From assembly GCA_965225955.1 (NCBI GenBank), contig CBDDBX010000012.1, forward strand, positions 26,226 through 90,225: a DNA stretch of 64,000 nt, given 5' to 3'. A program made the position numbers and the translations under genes. Of this stretch, positions 42,183 through 50,938 are shown in pieces. The notes beneath the pieces are model-generated. The model saw nothing but the letters and a program-made list of their open reading frames with translations. It was not told the DNA's origin and ran no database searches. The DNA is from CBDDBX01 sp965225955 (GTDB lineage Bacteria > Acidobacteriota > Aminicenantia > UBA2199). Numbering within the stretch: position 1 is the first letter of the stretch; each line of letters opens with the position of its first letter.

Positions 42183-43106
42183 TTAAGAGTCCAGAGCACC
42201 CCAGATTGAAACGATAAAAAGAATTATAAGAAAAAGTGTTGCAAACATTGCGGCACTTTTTTCAATTTTAAGGCTGAATAGATAGCGTGACTCAGTAACA
42301 GGGAAGAGTTCTTCCTGCTCATAACCAGCACTACTGCTGAAATCAGCACTTTTCATTGAAACAGCTGTTATATTATCTTCACCACCCCTCTCATTTGAGA
42401 TATCAATGAAGTCTTCAACATAACTGCTGTTATCTATATTTTTTAAAGCTATTCCAAGTATTTCATTATCTTCAAGATAACGGCTGACCCCATCACTGCA
42501 GAGAATTATACTGTCGCCTTTCCTGAACCGGAATCTCTTAACAGGATCCATCTCAAGAGTGTTACCTCCCAGAGATTTATAAACAAGATGTCCATAAGGC
42601 AGATCCTCTTTTACTGTTCCGTCCTCAAAAGCCCCTGAGTCTTTCATTGACTGCATGAGGGTATGATCTGTACTTAACCTCTCAATTTCAGAGTTTCTGA
42701 CCCTGTATATGCGACTGTCCCCAACATGTCCTACATAGATATCTGCAAGTACTTCTTCTTCAACTGTGAGTTCAGGTGCTATGGCGAGAACCAGGGAGCA
42801 GGTTGTTGCCATTTCCTGGCAACCATACTTTTCAACAGAAGCCTCTTTTATATTCTTATCTGCCTGAATAAAAGCCTCTTCTATTATCTGTTCCGGTTTC
42901 TTTTTACCAATTCCGCTTCGAACATGCTCTTTTATAGTTTTAACTGCTATAGATGAGGCATCTTTTCCCCCACGGTGACCACCCATTCCATCAGCTACAA
43001 CAGCTAATGTGTAGTTCTCTTCAGTGATTGCAAGAAAACTGTCTTCATTTTCCTGCCTCTTTAGCCCTATATCACTTTTCCCTTCAACTTTTATATATTT
43101 CATCAT
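42183..43106 (-). CDS. PP2C-type Ser/Thr protein phosphatase with C-terminal membrane anchor
   Basis: About 307 residues from the ATG at 43106; an in-frame TTG at 43130 is less likely. Motifs: GLKRQENEDSF, VADGMGGHRGGKDAS, YVGHVGDSRIYRV, IILCSDGVSRYL and GGEDNITAVSM supply the metal-binding aspartates. A single C-terminal helix (AAMFATLFLIILFIVSIWGAL) should anchor the phosphatase domain on the cytoplasmic face. Such enzymes reverse Ser/Thr kinase signalling; no kinase gene is in the window. TTGACA occurs upstream near 43160, with no good -10. Confidence 0.85.
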   Translation of the reverse strand: MMKYIKVEGKSDIGLKRQENEDSFLAITEENYTLAVVADGMGGHRGGKDASSIAVKTIKEHVRSGIGKKKPEQIIEEAFIQADKNIKEASVEKYGCQEMATTCSLVLAIAPELTVEEEVLADIYVGHVGDSRIYRVRNSEIERLSTDHTLMQSMKDSGAFEDGTVKEDLPYGHLVYKSLGGNTLEMDPVKRFRFRKGDSIILCSDGVSRYLEDNEILGIALKNIDNSSYVEDFIDISNERGGEDNITAVSMKSADFSSSAGYEQEELFPVTESRYLFSLKIEKSAAMFATLFLIILFIVSIWGALDS

Positions 43107-43198
43107 CTCTGATTGTCCGGGGACTTCCAAAAGCCCTTATGTTGTTTTCTGTATAACAGATGTCAAATTAGAAATACGAATCATTCCGGCAAAAAGAT

Positions 43199-43897
43199 TC
43201 AGCTTTTTTTCCAGGGCCTGAATATTTTAATATATGCATAGATCAGAAAAACTGTGCCACCAGTAATATAGGCATATAATCTTGCAGAATTTTCAGCATC
43301 CGTTCTGACAATAGCTATAATTACAAACATGGCAATTGCGTTAAACACAGAATCATTTTCTTTAATAAGAACTTTAATGCGACTGAACCTGTGGGAAGGA
43401 GTCACATATCTGCTTAGTGGCAATACAGGATTTACTCTGCTGCAATATTCGCCATATACATCACCATAAATGCCTTTCAGGAAGTTCTCTTCTGCTCCGA
43501 TAATGAAGTAGTACTGTATAGTAAGGAGAGCTGTACATAACATCAGCATAAAACTATCTCCAAAAAACATCATTACTCCGATATATATCAGCATATTTCC
43601 GATATAAAGAGGATTTCTTACAAGTGAATATATCCCCGTATCATTAAGACTTTCAGCTCTCAGATATGTCTCCCGGCCGGAAGTGCCTTCATAAGAATAT
43701 CCTACAGCAAATACCCGGATCAGTTCACCCATAATGGCAACAACCATTGCTGCAAGTTCAGGAACACCAAACTCACTGCCTGCCGGAACACCCCATATAA
43801 ATATTACCAGAATAAGGGGCATTGGGGTGTAAGTTCTGTATTTAAACAGAAAATTACCTATTGTTACTCTAATACCAGTTTCTCTCTTCTCACTCAT
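43199..43897 (-). CDS. ICMT/PEMT-family membrane methyltransferase
   Basis: 232 residues with about five hydrophobic helices. The signature SLVRNPLYIGNMLIYIG and the EENFLKGIYGDVYGEYCSRV block near the C-terminal third are those of isoprenylcysteine carboxyl methyltransferase-like and phospholipid methyltransferases. The bacterial substrate is usually unknown (a lipid or small molecule). Its start overlaps the stop of the GH153-like gene by 4 nt. Confidence 0.8.
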   Translation of the reverse strand: MSEKRETGIRVTIGNFLFKYRTYTPMPLILVIFIWGVPAGSEFGVPELAAMVVAIMGELIRVFAVGYSYEGTSGRETYLRAESLNDTGIYSLVRNPLYIGNMLIYIGVMMFFGDSFMLMLCTALLTIQYYFIIGAEENFLKGIYGDVYGEYCSRVNPVLPLSRYVTPSHRFSRIKVLIKENDSVFNAIAMFVIIAIVRTDAENSARLYAYITGGTVFLIYAYIKIFRPWKKS

Positions 43898-44991
43898 TTA
43901 ATACGGGCTCCTGTTTTTACATAGCCAACCAGTTTTTTCAGGTAGTCGATATCTTCTTTTTTTATTGGAGTAAAGCAGATCTTTTCAACTCCTGAAGGAA
44001 TCTGCTTTATATAATTTTTCATCTCTTCAAAAGGTATTCTCTGTCCTGTTTTCCAGTCCCTTATCTGCATCTTCACAACCAGTTTTCCACCAGCTTTGCG
44101 ATAAGCTCTTTTCACCATATTTCTAAAGAATACCTGATTCTGCGTCTCACTATATTTCATCTCTTTCTTAATCTGTCTGTGGTATCCCATCAGATAGACC
44201 TTATCTATACCTGTAAGAAGCAATTCAGAAAGATTGTGGGAGTACCACTGCTCCGAGTTATTAGTAAAAACCGGAGTTTCGTAGTATATATTCATCCCAA
44301 CTTCTATTTTTCCTGGTGCAGATTTTCTACACTCATTTACTACTGTCTCAATTAAAGAGTTAATTCTGTTTATCTTGATTCTTATCCAGTTGTGAAAATA
44401 GAAATGCTCTCTGTTAAGCATATGCTTTTCAACTGGAGGATATCCTGTTTTATCGTGGAAAAAGTTTTTCCCTTTTTCAGATAAGCCTTCGGTTCTTTTT
44501 AAAACCGCATCATCCTGCAGCATAACAGATTTAACACCTGTCTTCACAAGATCTCTGTATGCTCTCTTAACAAGTTCAACTGACTTTTCGTTAAATATGT
44601 CAAGCTTTGGTATAACAACTGATTTATCGTTCTTATAGCTCACATCGAAAAGTGATTTATCCTTTAACCATTTATAGTTTCTTGTAATCATCCAGGCAGT
44701 AAGCTGAATTCCGCTTTTTTCAGATGCAATTAATGCTGCTTCAAGATCTTTTCCAAAGGTTTTGAACTGACTATTCTGGAAGTAGAATCCTCCGGAATCT
44801 GTACGATTCTGAAATATTCTCATAATAGCCTGGGATACACCAATATTTTTAAGCTTATTCTGGAATTCAGCAGTGTATATTCTTACTGAATGGGATTGAA
44901 CTGCTACATCAGTAGCACCTGCAAACTGCAGATATGAAAATATTATGAATAAAAACAGAGCAGGCTTTTTAAAAGCAGAAACACCAGTCAC
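43894..44991 (-). CDS. Secreted GHL13/GH153-like glycoside hydrolase (PgaB C-domain-like)
   Basis: 365 residues with an N-terminal signal segment (PALFLFIIFSYLQFAGA). The TIM-barrel features match the C-terminal hydrolase domain of PgaB: LVKTGVKSVMLQDDAVL (the acidic QDDA motif), YLMGYHRQ near 260, and VVKMQIRDWKTGQRIP. PgaB cuts poly-beta-1,6-N-acetylglucosamine during biofilm polymer export; here the deacetylase domain of PgaB is absent and no pga synthase is near. It probably trims an exopolysaccharide or wall glycan (inference). It starts 8 nt after the bactofilin stop, so the genes are likely co-transcribed. Confidence 0.7.
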   Translation of the reverse strand: MTGVSAFKKPALFLFIIFSYLQFAGATDVAVQSHSVRIYTAEFQNKLKNIGVSQAIMRIFQNRTDSGGFYFQNSQFKTFGKDLEAALIASEKSGIQLTAWMITRNYKWLKDKSLFDVSYKNDKSVVIPKLDIFNEKSVELVKRAYRDLVKTGVKSVMLQDDAVLKRTEGLSEKGKNFFHDKTGYPPVEKHMLNREHFYFHNWIRIKINRINSLIETVVNECRKSAPGKIEVGMNIYYETPVFTNNSEQWYSHNLSELLLTGIDKVYLMGYHRQIKKEMKYSETQNQVFFRNMVKRAYRKAGGKLVVKMQIRDWKTGQRIPFEEMKNYIKQIPSGVEKICFTPIKKEDIDYLKKLVGYVKTGARIK

Positions 44992-44999
44992 GATAAAGT

Positions 45000-45434
45000 C
45001 TATTCCTGGCTTTCGCTTTTCTTCTCTTTCTGCTCCTGTGCAGCGTCTTTAACTGACATATCAATATTGCCCTTAAACACAGAGCCTTCAGCCAGCACAA
45101 CTCTTTGAGAAATAATGTTGCCGTTTAAAACACCTTCCGGTGCAATTTCAACTTTGTATTCGCCTTTAACATCGCCTTCCAGTCTACCCTTAATTACTAC
45201 TTCACGGGCATAAACTTCAGCTTTGACAAAGCCGTTTCTTCCGATTACCACACGTCCGGTACTATTGATAACACCATCAACTGTGCCTTCGATAAGAATC
45301 TCTTCAGAGATCGATAACTCACCTGATACAGTAAGTGTCCGTCCTATAACAGTTCTTTTTTCAACTGTCTGGGGAACCGGACTAACAGGTTTAAAACTAT
45401 CTACATTCTTCTGATTTTTTTTAAATACCGCCAT
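45000..45434 (-). CDS. Bactofilin
   Basis: 144 residues from the ATG at 45434; longer readings would extend into the tRNA-Gly gene. The central region (about 25-125) is the bactofilin beta-helix with repeated short glycine-punctuated strands (TVSGELSISEEILIEGTVDGVI, VVIGRNGFVKAEVYAREVVIKG, APEGVLNGNIISQRVVLAEGS). The Lys-rich N-terminal tail and Glu/Lys-rich C-terminal tail flank it. Bactofilins polymerise at the membrane and organise wall or polysaccharide enzymes. The glycoside hydrolase gene right behind it is a plausible client (inference). Confidence 0.88.
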   Translation of the reverse strand: MAVFKKNQKNVDSFKPVSPVPQTVEKRTVIGRTLTVSGELSISEEILIEGTVDGVINSTGRVVIGRNGFVKAEVYAREVVIKGRLEGDVKGEYKVEIAPEGVLNGNIISQRVVLAEGSVFKGNIDMSVKDAAQEQKEKKSESQE

Positions 45435-45452
45435 GTTTGTACCTGATAAATC

Positions 45453-45524
45453 AGCGGGCAACGGGAATCGAACCCGCAACTTCAAGCTTGGGAAGCTTGT
45501 ACTCTACCATTGAGTTATGCCCGC
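45453..45524 (-). tRNA. tRNA-Gly (CCC anticodon)
   Basis: Minus-strand cloverleaf: acceptor GCGGGCA/TGCCCGC, D arm ACTCAATGGTAGAGT, anticodon stem CAAGC/GCTTG with loop TTCCCAA (anticodon CCC), T arm GCGGGTTCGATTCCCGT, discriminator U73, CCA not encoded. It lies 11 nt after rplQ and 18 nt before the bactofilin ATG, so it may be processed out of the long ribosomal transcript; a weak TTGACG/TAAAAA pair inside the rplQ end is a possible private promoter. Confidence 0.93.
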
Positions 45525-45535
45525 CTGATTTTTAA

Positions 45536-45913
45536 TTATTTACTTTTTTCGTCAAATTTGTAATCTACAAATTCGATGATAGCCATTTCTGCACCATCAC
45601 CTTTACGAAAATCGCCTTTGATAATTCTGGTATATCCACCGTTTCTATCCATGAATCTTGGCGCAACTTCGTCAAAAAGCATGTGAACAGTGTTTCTCTT
45701 ATAGATGTAAGCCATTGCTCTTCTCTTATCAGCAAGAGTTCCTGACTTACCAAGAGTGATCATTTTTTCTACAATTGGTCTTAAAGCTTTAGCCTTTGCC
45801 AGAGTAGTTTCTATTCTATTATTTTCAATCAGACTGGCTGTTAAGTTTCTGAGAAGGGCTTTTCTGTGCGAAGGATTTCTTCTCAGCTTTGAACCACCTT
45901 TTAAATGCCTCAT
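45536..45913 (-). CDS. rplQ: 50S ribosomal protein L17
   Basis: 125 residues: MRHLKGGSKLRRNPSHRKALLRNL and TLAKAKALRPIVEKMITLGK are standard L17. Last protein gene of the alpha block; the RpoA stop is 3 nt upstream. Length is normal for the short bacterial form. Confidence 0.97.
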   Translation of the reverse strand: MRHLKGGSKLRRNPSHRKALLRNLTASLIENNRIETTLAKAKALRPIVEKMITLGKSGTLADKRRAMAYIYKRNTVHMLFDEVAPRFMDRNGGYTRIIKGDFRKGDGAEMAIIEFVDYKFDEKSK

Positions 45914-45916
45914 TCT

Positions 45917-46945
45917 TTACTCCTTTTCCTCTTCCGTTTCTTCTGAGTTATCTGTTTTCTTCAATCTTTCAATTAAGTTCTCTTTAATAGGTAAAGGTAA
46001 CTTCTGTCCTAAAGCAAGATCTGATTCCTGAAGTTTCTGAATGATCTCTTCGAGGGATTTCTTACCAAAATTCTTTGAATTGAGGAGTTCATGCTCTGTT
46101 TTCTCAATAAGCTCAAAGATATAGTCAACACCAAGTCTTTTGAGGCATTTAAGTGCACGAACTGAAAGTCCCATAGCATCAACACTCTTCTCAAGTAACT
46201 CTTTATTGAATGTTGTGCTTGCTGTTGCTTCAGGTTCATCAATCTGTGACAGAACTTCCTTATCCTGGAAATTAATGAAAATTGAGAGGTGATCTCTAAG
46301 TATCATGCTCGCACGTGAAAGCGCTTCTTTCGGATTGATACCACCATTTGTCCAGATTTCGACAATCAGTTTCTCATAGTCAGTTCTCTTACCAACCCTT
46401 GCAGGTCTGATAGAGTACTTAACTTTGTCAACAGGGCTGAAATTAGAATCAACTGGAATGAAATCCACAGCCAGCTCATCATTAAGATTGTGCTCTGTGA
46501 GTTTAAAACCAACGCCTTTTGTTACAATCATTTCACATACAAAGTTTGTGCCTTCTTCTGTGAATGCAATATGAATGTTCTTATCAAGAACTTCAACATC
46601 GCTATCTGTAATAATATCGGCTGATGTAATTTCGCCACCATTAGTTTCGATTCTGACAGTACGTGGTTCATCAACATTAAGTTTGAAAGGAACAGTTTTC
46701 AGGTTGAGTATGATATTCAGAACATCTTCATAGACGCCAGGAATTGAAGAGAACTCATGCAGCACACCATCAATTCTTACAGCGGTAATTGCTGCACCTT
46801 CGATAAGAGAGAGCAGAACTCTTCTGAGAGCAATTCCCAGGGTTGTTCCATATCCTCTTTCAAAAGGTTCGGCTTCAAATCTGCCGTAATTTTCTTTCAA
46901 TTCAACAACTTCAAGTTTTCTTGGCCTCTGATATGTTATATTCAT
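45917..46945 (-). CDS. rpoA: RNA polymerase alpha subunit
   Basis: 342 residues. N-terminal dimerisation domain (YGRFEAEPFERGYGTTLGIALRRVLLSLIEG; VDGxLHEFSSIPGVYEDV-type block) and C-terminal helix-hairpin-helix domain (MGLSVRALKCLKRLGVDYIFELIEKTEHELLNSKNFGKKSLEEI) that contacts UP elements and activators. An acidic tail of about 15 residues closes the protein. Confidence 0.98.
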   Translation of the reverse strand: MNITYQRPRKLEVVELKENYGRFEAEPFERGYGTTLGIALRRVLLSLIEGAAITAVRIDGVLHEFSSIPGVYEDVLNIILNLKTVPFKLNVDEPRTVRIETNGGEITSADIITDSDVEVLDKNIHIAFTEEGTNFVCEMIVTKGVGFKLTEHNLNDELAVDFIPVDSNFSPVDKVKYSIRPARVGKRTDYEKLIVEIWTNGGINPKEALSRASMILRDHLSIFINFQDKEVLSQIDEPEATASTTFNKELLEKSVDAMGLSVRALKCLKRLGVDYIFELIEKTEHELLNSKNFGKKSLEEIIQKLQESDLALGQKLPLPIKENLIERLKKTDNSEETEEEKE

Positions 46946-46956
46946 AACTTTACTCC

Positions 46957-47589
46957 TTATTTGGAATAGAGCTCAACGATTAGATGTTCTTCTACTTCAA
47001 GTGAGACATCTTCCCTGTTAGGAAGCGCGTGTACTTTCGCAGATTTTTTCTCTTCATCGCAGATGAGCCATGCAGGTACATCCAGCAATCCTTTTACATT
47101 TTCAAGCATAGCTTTGAAATTATCATTTTCAGAAGCTTTAGCTGTGAATGACACAACATCATCCTGCTTAAGAATGTATGAAGGAATAGTCACTTTTTTA
47201 CCATTTACACTGATGTGACCATGTTTAATCATCTGGCGTGAATGTGTTCTTGAATAAGCACAATTCATACGATAAAGAACATTATCGAGTCTGAGTTCCA
47301 GAATTCTGAGAAGGTTAAGACCAGTAACACCTTTTTTCAGTGATGCAATCTGGAAAAATCTTCTAAACTGTTTTTCGCCAACTCCATAAAATCTTTTAAC
47401 TTTCTGTTTCTCTCTCAACTGCAGTTTGTAGTTGGATTTTCTGAAACTTACTTTACTTCCTTTTGCTCCTGGAGGGTAGTTTCTTCTTTCCAGAGCGCAT
47501 TTATCTGTCAAACATCTTTTTCCCTTAAGGAAAAGTTTGGTGCTTTCAGTTCTGCAAAGCCTGCATAATGGACCGTTATATCTTCCCAT
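46957..47589 (-). CDS. rpsD: 30S ribosomal protein S4, zinc-binding form
   Basis: 210 residues. Four N-terminal cysteines (C9, C12, C26, C31: PLCRLCR ... KRCLTDKC) mark the zinc-type S4. The S4 RNA-binding domain lies at about 95-160 (LRILELRLDNVLYRMNCAYSRTHSRQMIKHGHISVNGKKVTIPSY). Its position between rpsK and rpoA allows S4 to regulate the alpha operon as in other bacteria (inference). Confidence 0.97.
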   Translation of the reverse strand: MGRYNGPLCRLCRTESTKLFLKGKRCLTDKCALERRNYPPGAKGSKVSFRKSNYKLQLREKQKVKRFYGVGEKQFRRFFQIASLKKGVTGLNLLRILELRLDNVLYRMNCAYSRTHSRQMIKHGHISVNGKKVTIPSYILKQDDVVSFTAKASENDNFKAMLENVKGLLDVPAWLICDEEKKSAKVHALPNREDVSLEVEEHLIVELYSK

Positions 47590-47603
47590 TTATATCCTCT
47601 CCT

Positions 47604-47999
47604 TTATACTCTTCTTTTCTTTCTTGGTCTGCAACCGTTATGAGGAATCGGAGTAGTATCTTTAATTGATTTTACTCTGAAGTTAGTGCCGCTTACGCTT
47701 CTTATTGCACTTTCTCTTCCTGCTCCAGGACCTTTAACACGGATATCAAGTGATTTGATTCCATAGTTTTCAGCTTCTTTAAGTACTTTTTCTGCTGCAA
47801 GCTGTGCTGCAAAAGGAGTAGACTTTCTTGAACCTTTGAATCCCACGACGCCACCAGCTGCCCATGTCAACATGTTACCTTCTTTATCAGTAATTGAAAC
47901 GATAGTATTGTTGAATGTAGAGTGGATATAAAGGATGCCGTGAGAAACTATCTTCTTCTCTTTCTTCTTACCTTTTTTCTTTACTGCTCTTTTAGCCAT
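47604..47999 (-). CDS. rpsK: 30S ribosomal protein S11
   Basis: 131 residues with a Lys-rich N-terminal tail, then HGILYIHSTFNNTIVSITD and KGPGAGRESAIRSV ... DTTPIPHNGCRPRKKRRV, the conserved S11 core and C-terminus. In the alpha block between S13 and S4. Confidence 0.97.
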   Translation of the reverse strand: MAKRAVKKKGKKKEKKIVSHGILYIHSTFNNTIVSITDKEGNMLTWAAGGVVGFKGSRKSTPFAAQLAAEKVLKEAENYGIKSLDIRVKGPGAGRESAIRSVSGTNFRVKSIKDTTPIPHNGCRPRKKRRV

Positions 48000-48009
48000 T
48001 CAGATTCTC

Positions 48010-48378
48010 CTACTTTTTCTTCTTGATCAGTGAACCACGTGGACCCTTTCTGGTTCTGGCGTTAGTTTTGGTTCTCTGTCCTCTTACAGGGAGTCCTCTT
48101 TTATGTCTACGACCTCTGTAACTGTTAATATCCATCAAACGTTTGATATCCTGGCTTACCTTCTTTTTAAGGTCACCTTCAACCATAACATTGTTTTCGA
48201 TATATTTTCTGATCTTACCTAGTTCTTCTGCACTCAGATCTTTTACTTTTGTATGTTTATCTACGTCAAGAACTTCCAAAATTTCCTGGGATTTAGATCT
48301 ACCAATTCCGAAGATGTAGGTCAATCCAATCTCAACTCTTTTTCTATCTGGTACTTCAACTCCAGCTATACGTGCCAA
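48010..48378 (-). CDS. rpsM: 30S ribosomal protein S13
   Basis: 122 residues: MARIAGVEVPDRKRVEIGLTYIFGIG at the N-terminus, DINSYRGRRHKRGLPVRGQRTKTNARTRKG at the C-terminus, typical of S13. Follows rpmJ by 11 nt. Confidence 0.97.
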   Translation of the reverse strand: MARIAGVEVPDRKRVEIGLTYIFGIGRSKSQEILEVLDVDKHTKVKDLSAEELGKIRKYIENNVMVEGDLKKKVSQDIKRLMDINSYRGRRHKRGLPVRGQRTKTNARTRKGPRGSLIKKKK

Positions 48379-48389
48379 AATGACCTCCT

Positions 48390-48503
48390 TTATCCTTGCC
48401 GTTGTTTATGCTTCGGGTCTTTGCAGATAACCCTGACAACGCCTTTTCTTTTGATTACTTTACACTTATTGCATATTTTTTTAACAGATGCTCTTACCTT
48501 CAT
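48390..48503 (-). CDS. rpmJ: 50S ribosomal protein L36, zinc-binding form
   Basis: 37 residues read directly from the sequence: begins MKVRASVKKICNKCKVIKRK and ends KDPKHKQRQG. The zinc ligands C11, C14, C27 and His32 are all present, so this is the ribbon (C+) form. It fits exactly between infA (9-nt gap) and rpsM. Confidence 0.95.
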   Translation of the reverse strand: MKVRASVKKICNKCKVIKRKGVVRVICKDPKHKQRQG

Positions 48504-48512
48504 TTGTCCTCC

Positions 48513-48737
48513 TTACTTATACCTGTAAGTAATTCTCCCTCTTTTCAGATCGTATGGAGAAATCTCCAGTTTGATCTTGTCACCCGGCAGAATCCTGATA
48601 TTGTTCTTTCTCATCTTGCCGGAAGGGTGAGCCAGAATTCTGTGACCATTTTCGAGTTCAACCTGAAACATTGCGTTAGGCAGGGTTTCAAGAATCACGC
48701 CCCGAACTTCTATTACATCTTTTTCCTTAGCTGCCAT
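48513..48737 (-). CDS. infA: Translation initiation factor IF-1
   Basis: 74 residues, a single OB/S1 fold: MAAKEKDVIEVRGVILETLPNAMFQVELENGH and ILPGDKIKLEISPYDLKRGRITYRYK. The start codon directly follows the map stop. Binds the A site of the 30S subunit during initiation. Confidence 0.97.
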   Translation of the reverse strand: MAAKEKDVIEVRGVILETLPNAMFQVELENGHRILAHPSGKMRKNNIRILPGDKIKLEISPYDLKRGRITYRYK

Positions 48738-49496
48738 TCATAACCTCGTTAAAATTTCCGGACCATTTTCAGTAACAGCGACAGTGTGTTCAAAATGCGC
48801 TGCTACAGAGCCGTCAGCAGTAACTACTGTCCAGTGATCATCAAGAGTTGTTACTTCATAACTGCCCATCGCGATCATTGGTTCAATTGCAAATGTCATT
48901 CCGTTTTTAATCTTTTTTCCTTTTCTTCCGTCGTCAAAATTCAGTATCTGTGGTTCTTCGTGGAGATTTTTCCCAATACCGTGACCCGTCAGATCTCTGA
49001 TTATACCATAACCATGGGGTCTAATACTATTCTCAATTGCAATTGAAATATCCCTGATCCTGTTTCCCTGTACAACCTGCTCGATTCCGGCTTCCAGAGA
49101 GGCTTTACAGACATCCATCAGTTTCTGCTTCTCTTCGCCGATTTTTCCTACAGCATAAGATCTTGCTCCGTCGCCGTAGAATCCCTTGTAGATTGTGCCA
49201 ACATCAACACTCAGGATATCTCCTTCTTTAAGCACTGAGCTCTCAGAAGGAATACCATGAACAATTTCATTGTTAACTGATGTACAGAGGGTAGCCGGGA
49301 ACTTTCTATAGCCCCCGTAGCCTTTGAATCCGGGTTTCGCATTCAGGCTTCTGATTCTATCCTCTGCCCAGCTATCCAGCTCTTTTGTAGTAACACCGGG
49401 TTTGACTCTGTCTTCAATTTCAGTAAGAACAACAGCAACAATGCGATTTGCTTCTCTCATTATTGCCAGCTCTTTCTTTGTTTTAACAGTTATCAT
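48738..49496 (-). CDS. map: Methionine aminopeptidase, type I
   Basis: 252 residues. Metal ligands visible: DVGTIYKGFYGDGARS (two Asp), GHGIGKNLHEEP (His), IEPMIAMG (Glu) and HFEHTVAVTE (Glu). Removes N-terminal Met from nascent proteins. Located between secY and infA, where many bacteria also have adk; adk is absent here. Confidence 0.96.
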   Translation of the reverse strand: MITVKTKKELAIMREANRIVAVVLTEIEDRVKPGVTTKELDSWAEDRIRSLNAKPGFKGYGGYRKFPATLCTSVNNEIVHGIPSESSVLKEGDILSVDVGTIYKGFYGDGARSYAVGKIGEEKQKLMDVCKASLEAGIEQVVQGNRIRDISIAIENSIRPHGYGIIRDLTGHGIGKNLHEEPQILNFDDGRKGKKIKNGMTFAIEPMIAMGSYEVTTLDDHWTVVTADGSVAAHFEHTVAVTENGPEILTRL

Positions 49497-49536
49497 TTCC
49501 GGTATTACCTCTATTTTCAGTCCGTTTAATCATTAA

Positions 49537-50925
49537 CTAACGTCTGCCTCTCACACGGCCACGTTTGGAAATTGAGTCATAATTTCTCATTGTCAGCTGA
49601 GCTTCGACCTGCTGAACTGTATCCATGGCAACACCAACAACAATAAGGATTGATGTACCACCGAACCAGAAATTAATACCAAGACCATCAGATACCCATG
49701 CAGGCAGATTTGCTTCAAGGAATTCACCTATAACAGGCAAAGCTCCAACTTTGAAACCCATCATAAGGAAACTTGGCAGCACCGCTATCAGTACCAGGTA
49801 GATCGCACCAATGAAGGTAAGCTTTGAAAGAACATTATCGATATAATCAGATGTGTTCTTTCCGGCTCTTATTCCAGGAATAAAGCCACCGTGCTTTTTC
49901 AGGTTATCAGATACATCCTGCGGGTTGAAAGTTATTGAAATATAAAAATATGTGAAGAAAATAATTGAAATGGTGAAAAGCAGATTATACAGCGGCATAC
50001 CCATTCCAAGGTGTTTTGCTATTGCATCTGCAAACTCATTTCCTCTAAAGAAACTTGCAACTGTAGCCGGAAAGGTTATTACAGAAGAAGCAAAGATGAT
50101 TGGCATAACCCCACCGGTGTTAACCTTGAGAGGAAGGAAAGTACTCTGACCACCCATCATTCTTCTACCCTGAATACGTTTTGCATAGGAAATAGGAATT
50201 CTTCTCTGCCCCATCTCCACATAACATATGAAGGCAATAACCACCAACATCAGAATCAGCAGGAATATCAGTGTAATCGGTGACATTTCACCAGTTTTAA
50301 GACCAGACAGCAGATTCCAGGCACCAGGTACCAGACCGATAATAATACCAGCAAAAATCAGAAGTGAAATACCGTTACCGATACCTCTTTCAGAGATCTG
50401 CTCACCAAGCCACATCAGAAAGATTGTACCTGTAGTAAGTGTCAGCATAGCAAGAAGTCTGAAGCCCCAACCCTGTGTAGCCTGAGGAACAACCCACGCA
50501 CCAGCTTTGGTATGCATCTTTTCAAGACCAGTTGCAATACTTACAGACTGAACCAGAGCAATCAGAACAGTACCATATCTTGTATACTGTGTAATCTTTT
50601 TACGTCCCAGTTCACCCTCTTTTGAGATCTTCTCAAGGTATGGCCATACAACCTGAAGGAGCTGAAGAATAATTGATGCACTGATATATGGCATAATACC
50701 AAGTGCAAAAATTGTCATTCTTGACATATTCTGACCAGAGAACATATCAAGGAAACCAAGAATAGTTCCCTGAGCTTCCTGGAAGAAGGTTGTTATAGCA
50801 TTCACATCGATACCAGGAAGGGTAATCTGAGACCCTATCCTGAAAACAGCCAGCATCAGAAACGTGTATACAACACGTTTCCTCAGTTCCGGTACCACAA
50901 AAATGTTTCTAAAGAAATTTATCAA
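49537..50925 (-). CDS. secY: Preprotein translocase subunit SecY
   Basis: 462 residues, ten membrane helices. Landmarks: FDMFSGQNMSRMTIFALGIMPYISASIILQLL, the cytoplasmic loop QRRIPISYAKRIQGRRMMGGQSTFLPLKVN, and ADNLKKHGGFIPGIR-like DNLKKHGGFIPGIRAGKNTSDYI. It forms the protein-conducting channel with SecE/G. Somewhat longer than the Escherichia coli protein. Usual position after L15. Confidence 0.97.
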   Translation of the reverse strand: MINFFRNIFVVPELRKRVVYTFLMLAVFRIGSQITLPGIDVNAITTFFQEAQGTILGFLDMFSGQNMSRMTIFALGIMPYISASIILQLLQVVWPYLEKISKEGELGRKKITQYTRYGTVLIALVQSVSIATGLEKMHTKAGAWVVPQATQGWGFRLLAMLTLTTGTIFLMWLGEQISERGIGNGISLLIFAGIIIGLVPGAWNLLSGLKTGEMSPITLIFLLILMLVVIAFICYVEMGQRRIPISYAKRIQGRRMMGGQSTFLPLKVNTGGVMPIIFASSVITFPATVASFFRGNEFADAIAKHLGMGMPLYNLLFTISIIFFTYFYISITFNPQDVSDNLKKHGGFIPGIRAGKNTSDYIDNVLSKLTFIGAIYLVLIAVLPSFLMMGFKVGALPVIGEFLEANLPAWVSDGLGINFWFGGTSILIVVGVAMDTVQQVEAQLTMRNYDSISKRGRVRGRR

Positions 50926-50938
50926 TTTTCTTCTCCAG

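Noticed and set aside
45435..45485. N-terminal extension of bactofilin upstream of 45434
   Set aside because: The extension is the translated tRNA-Gly sequence.
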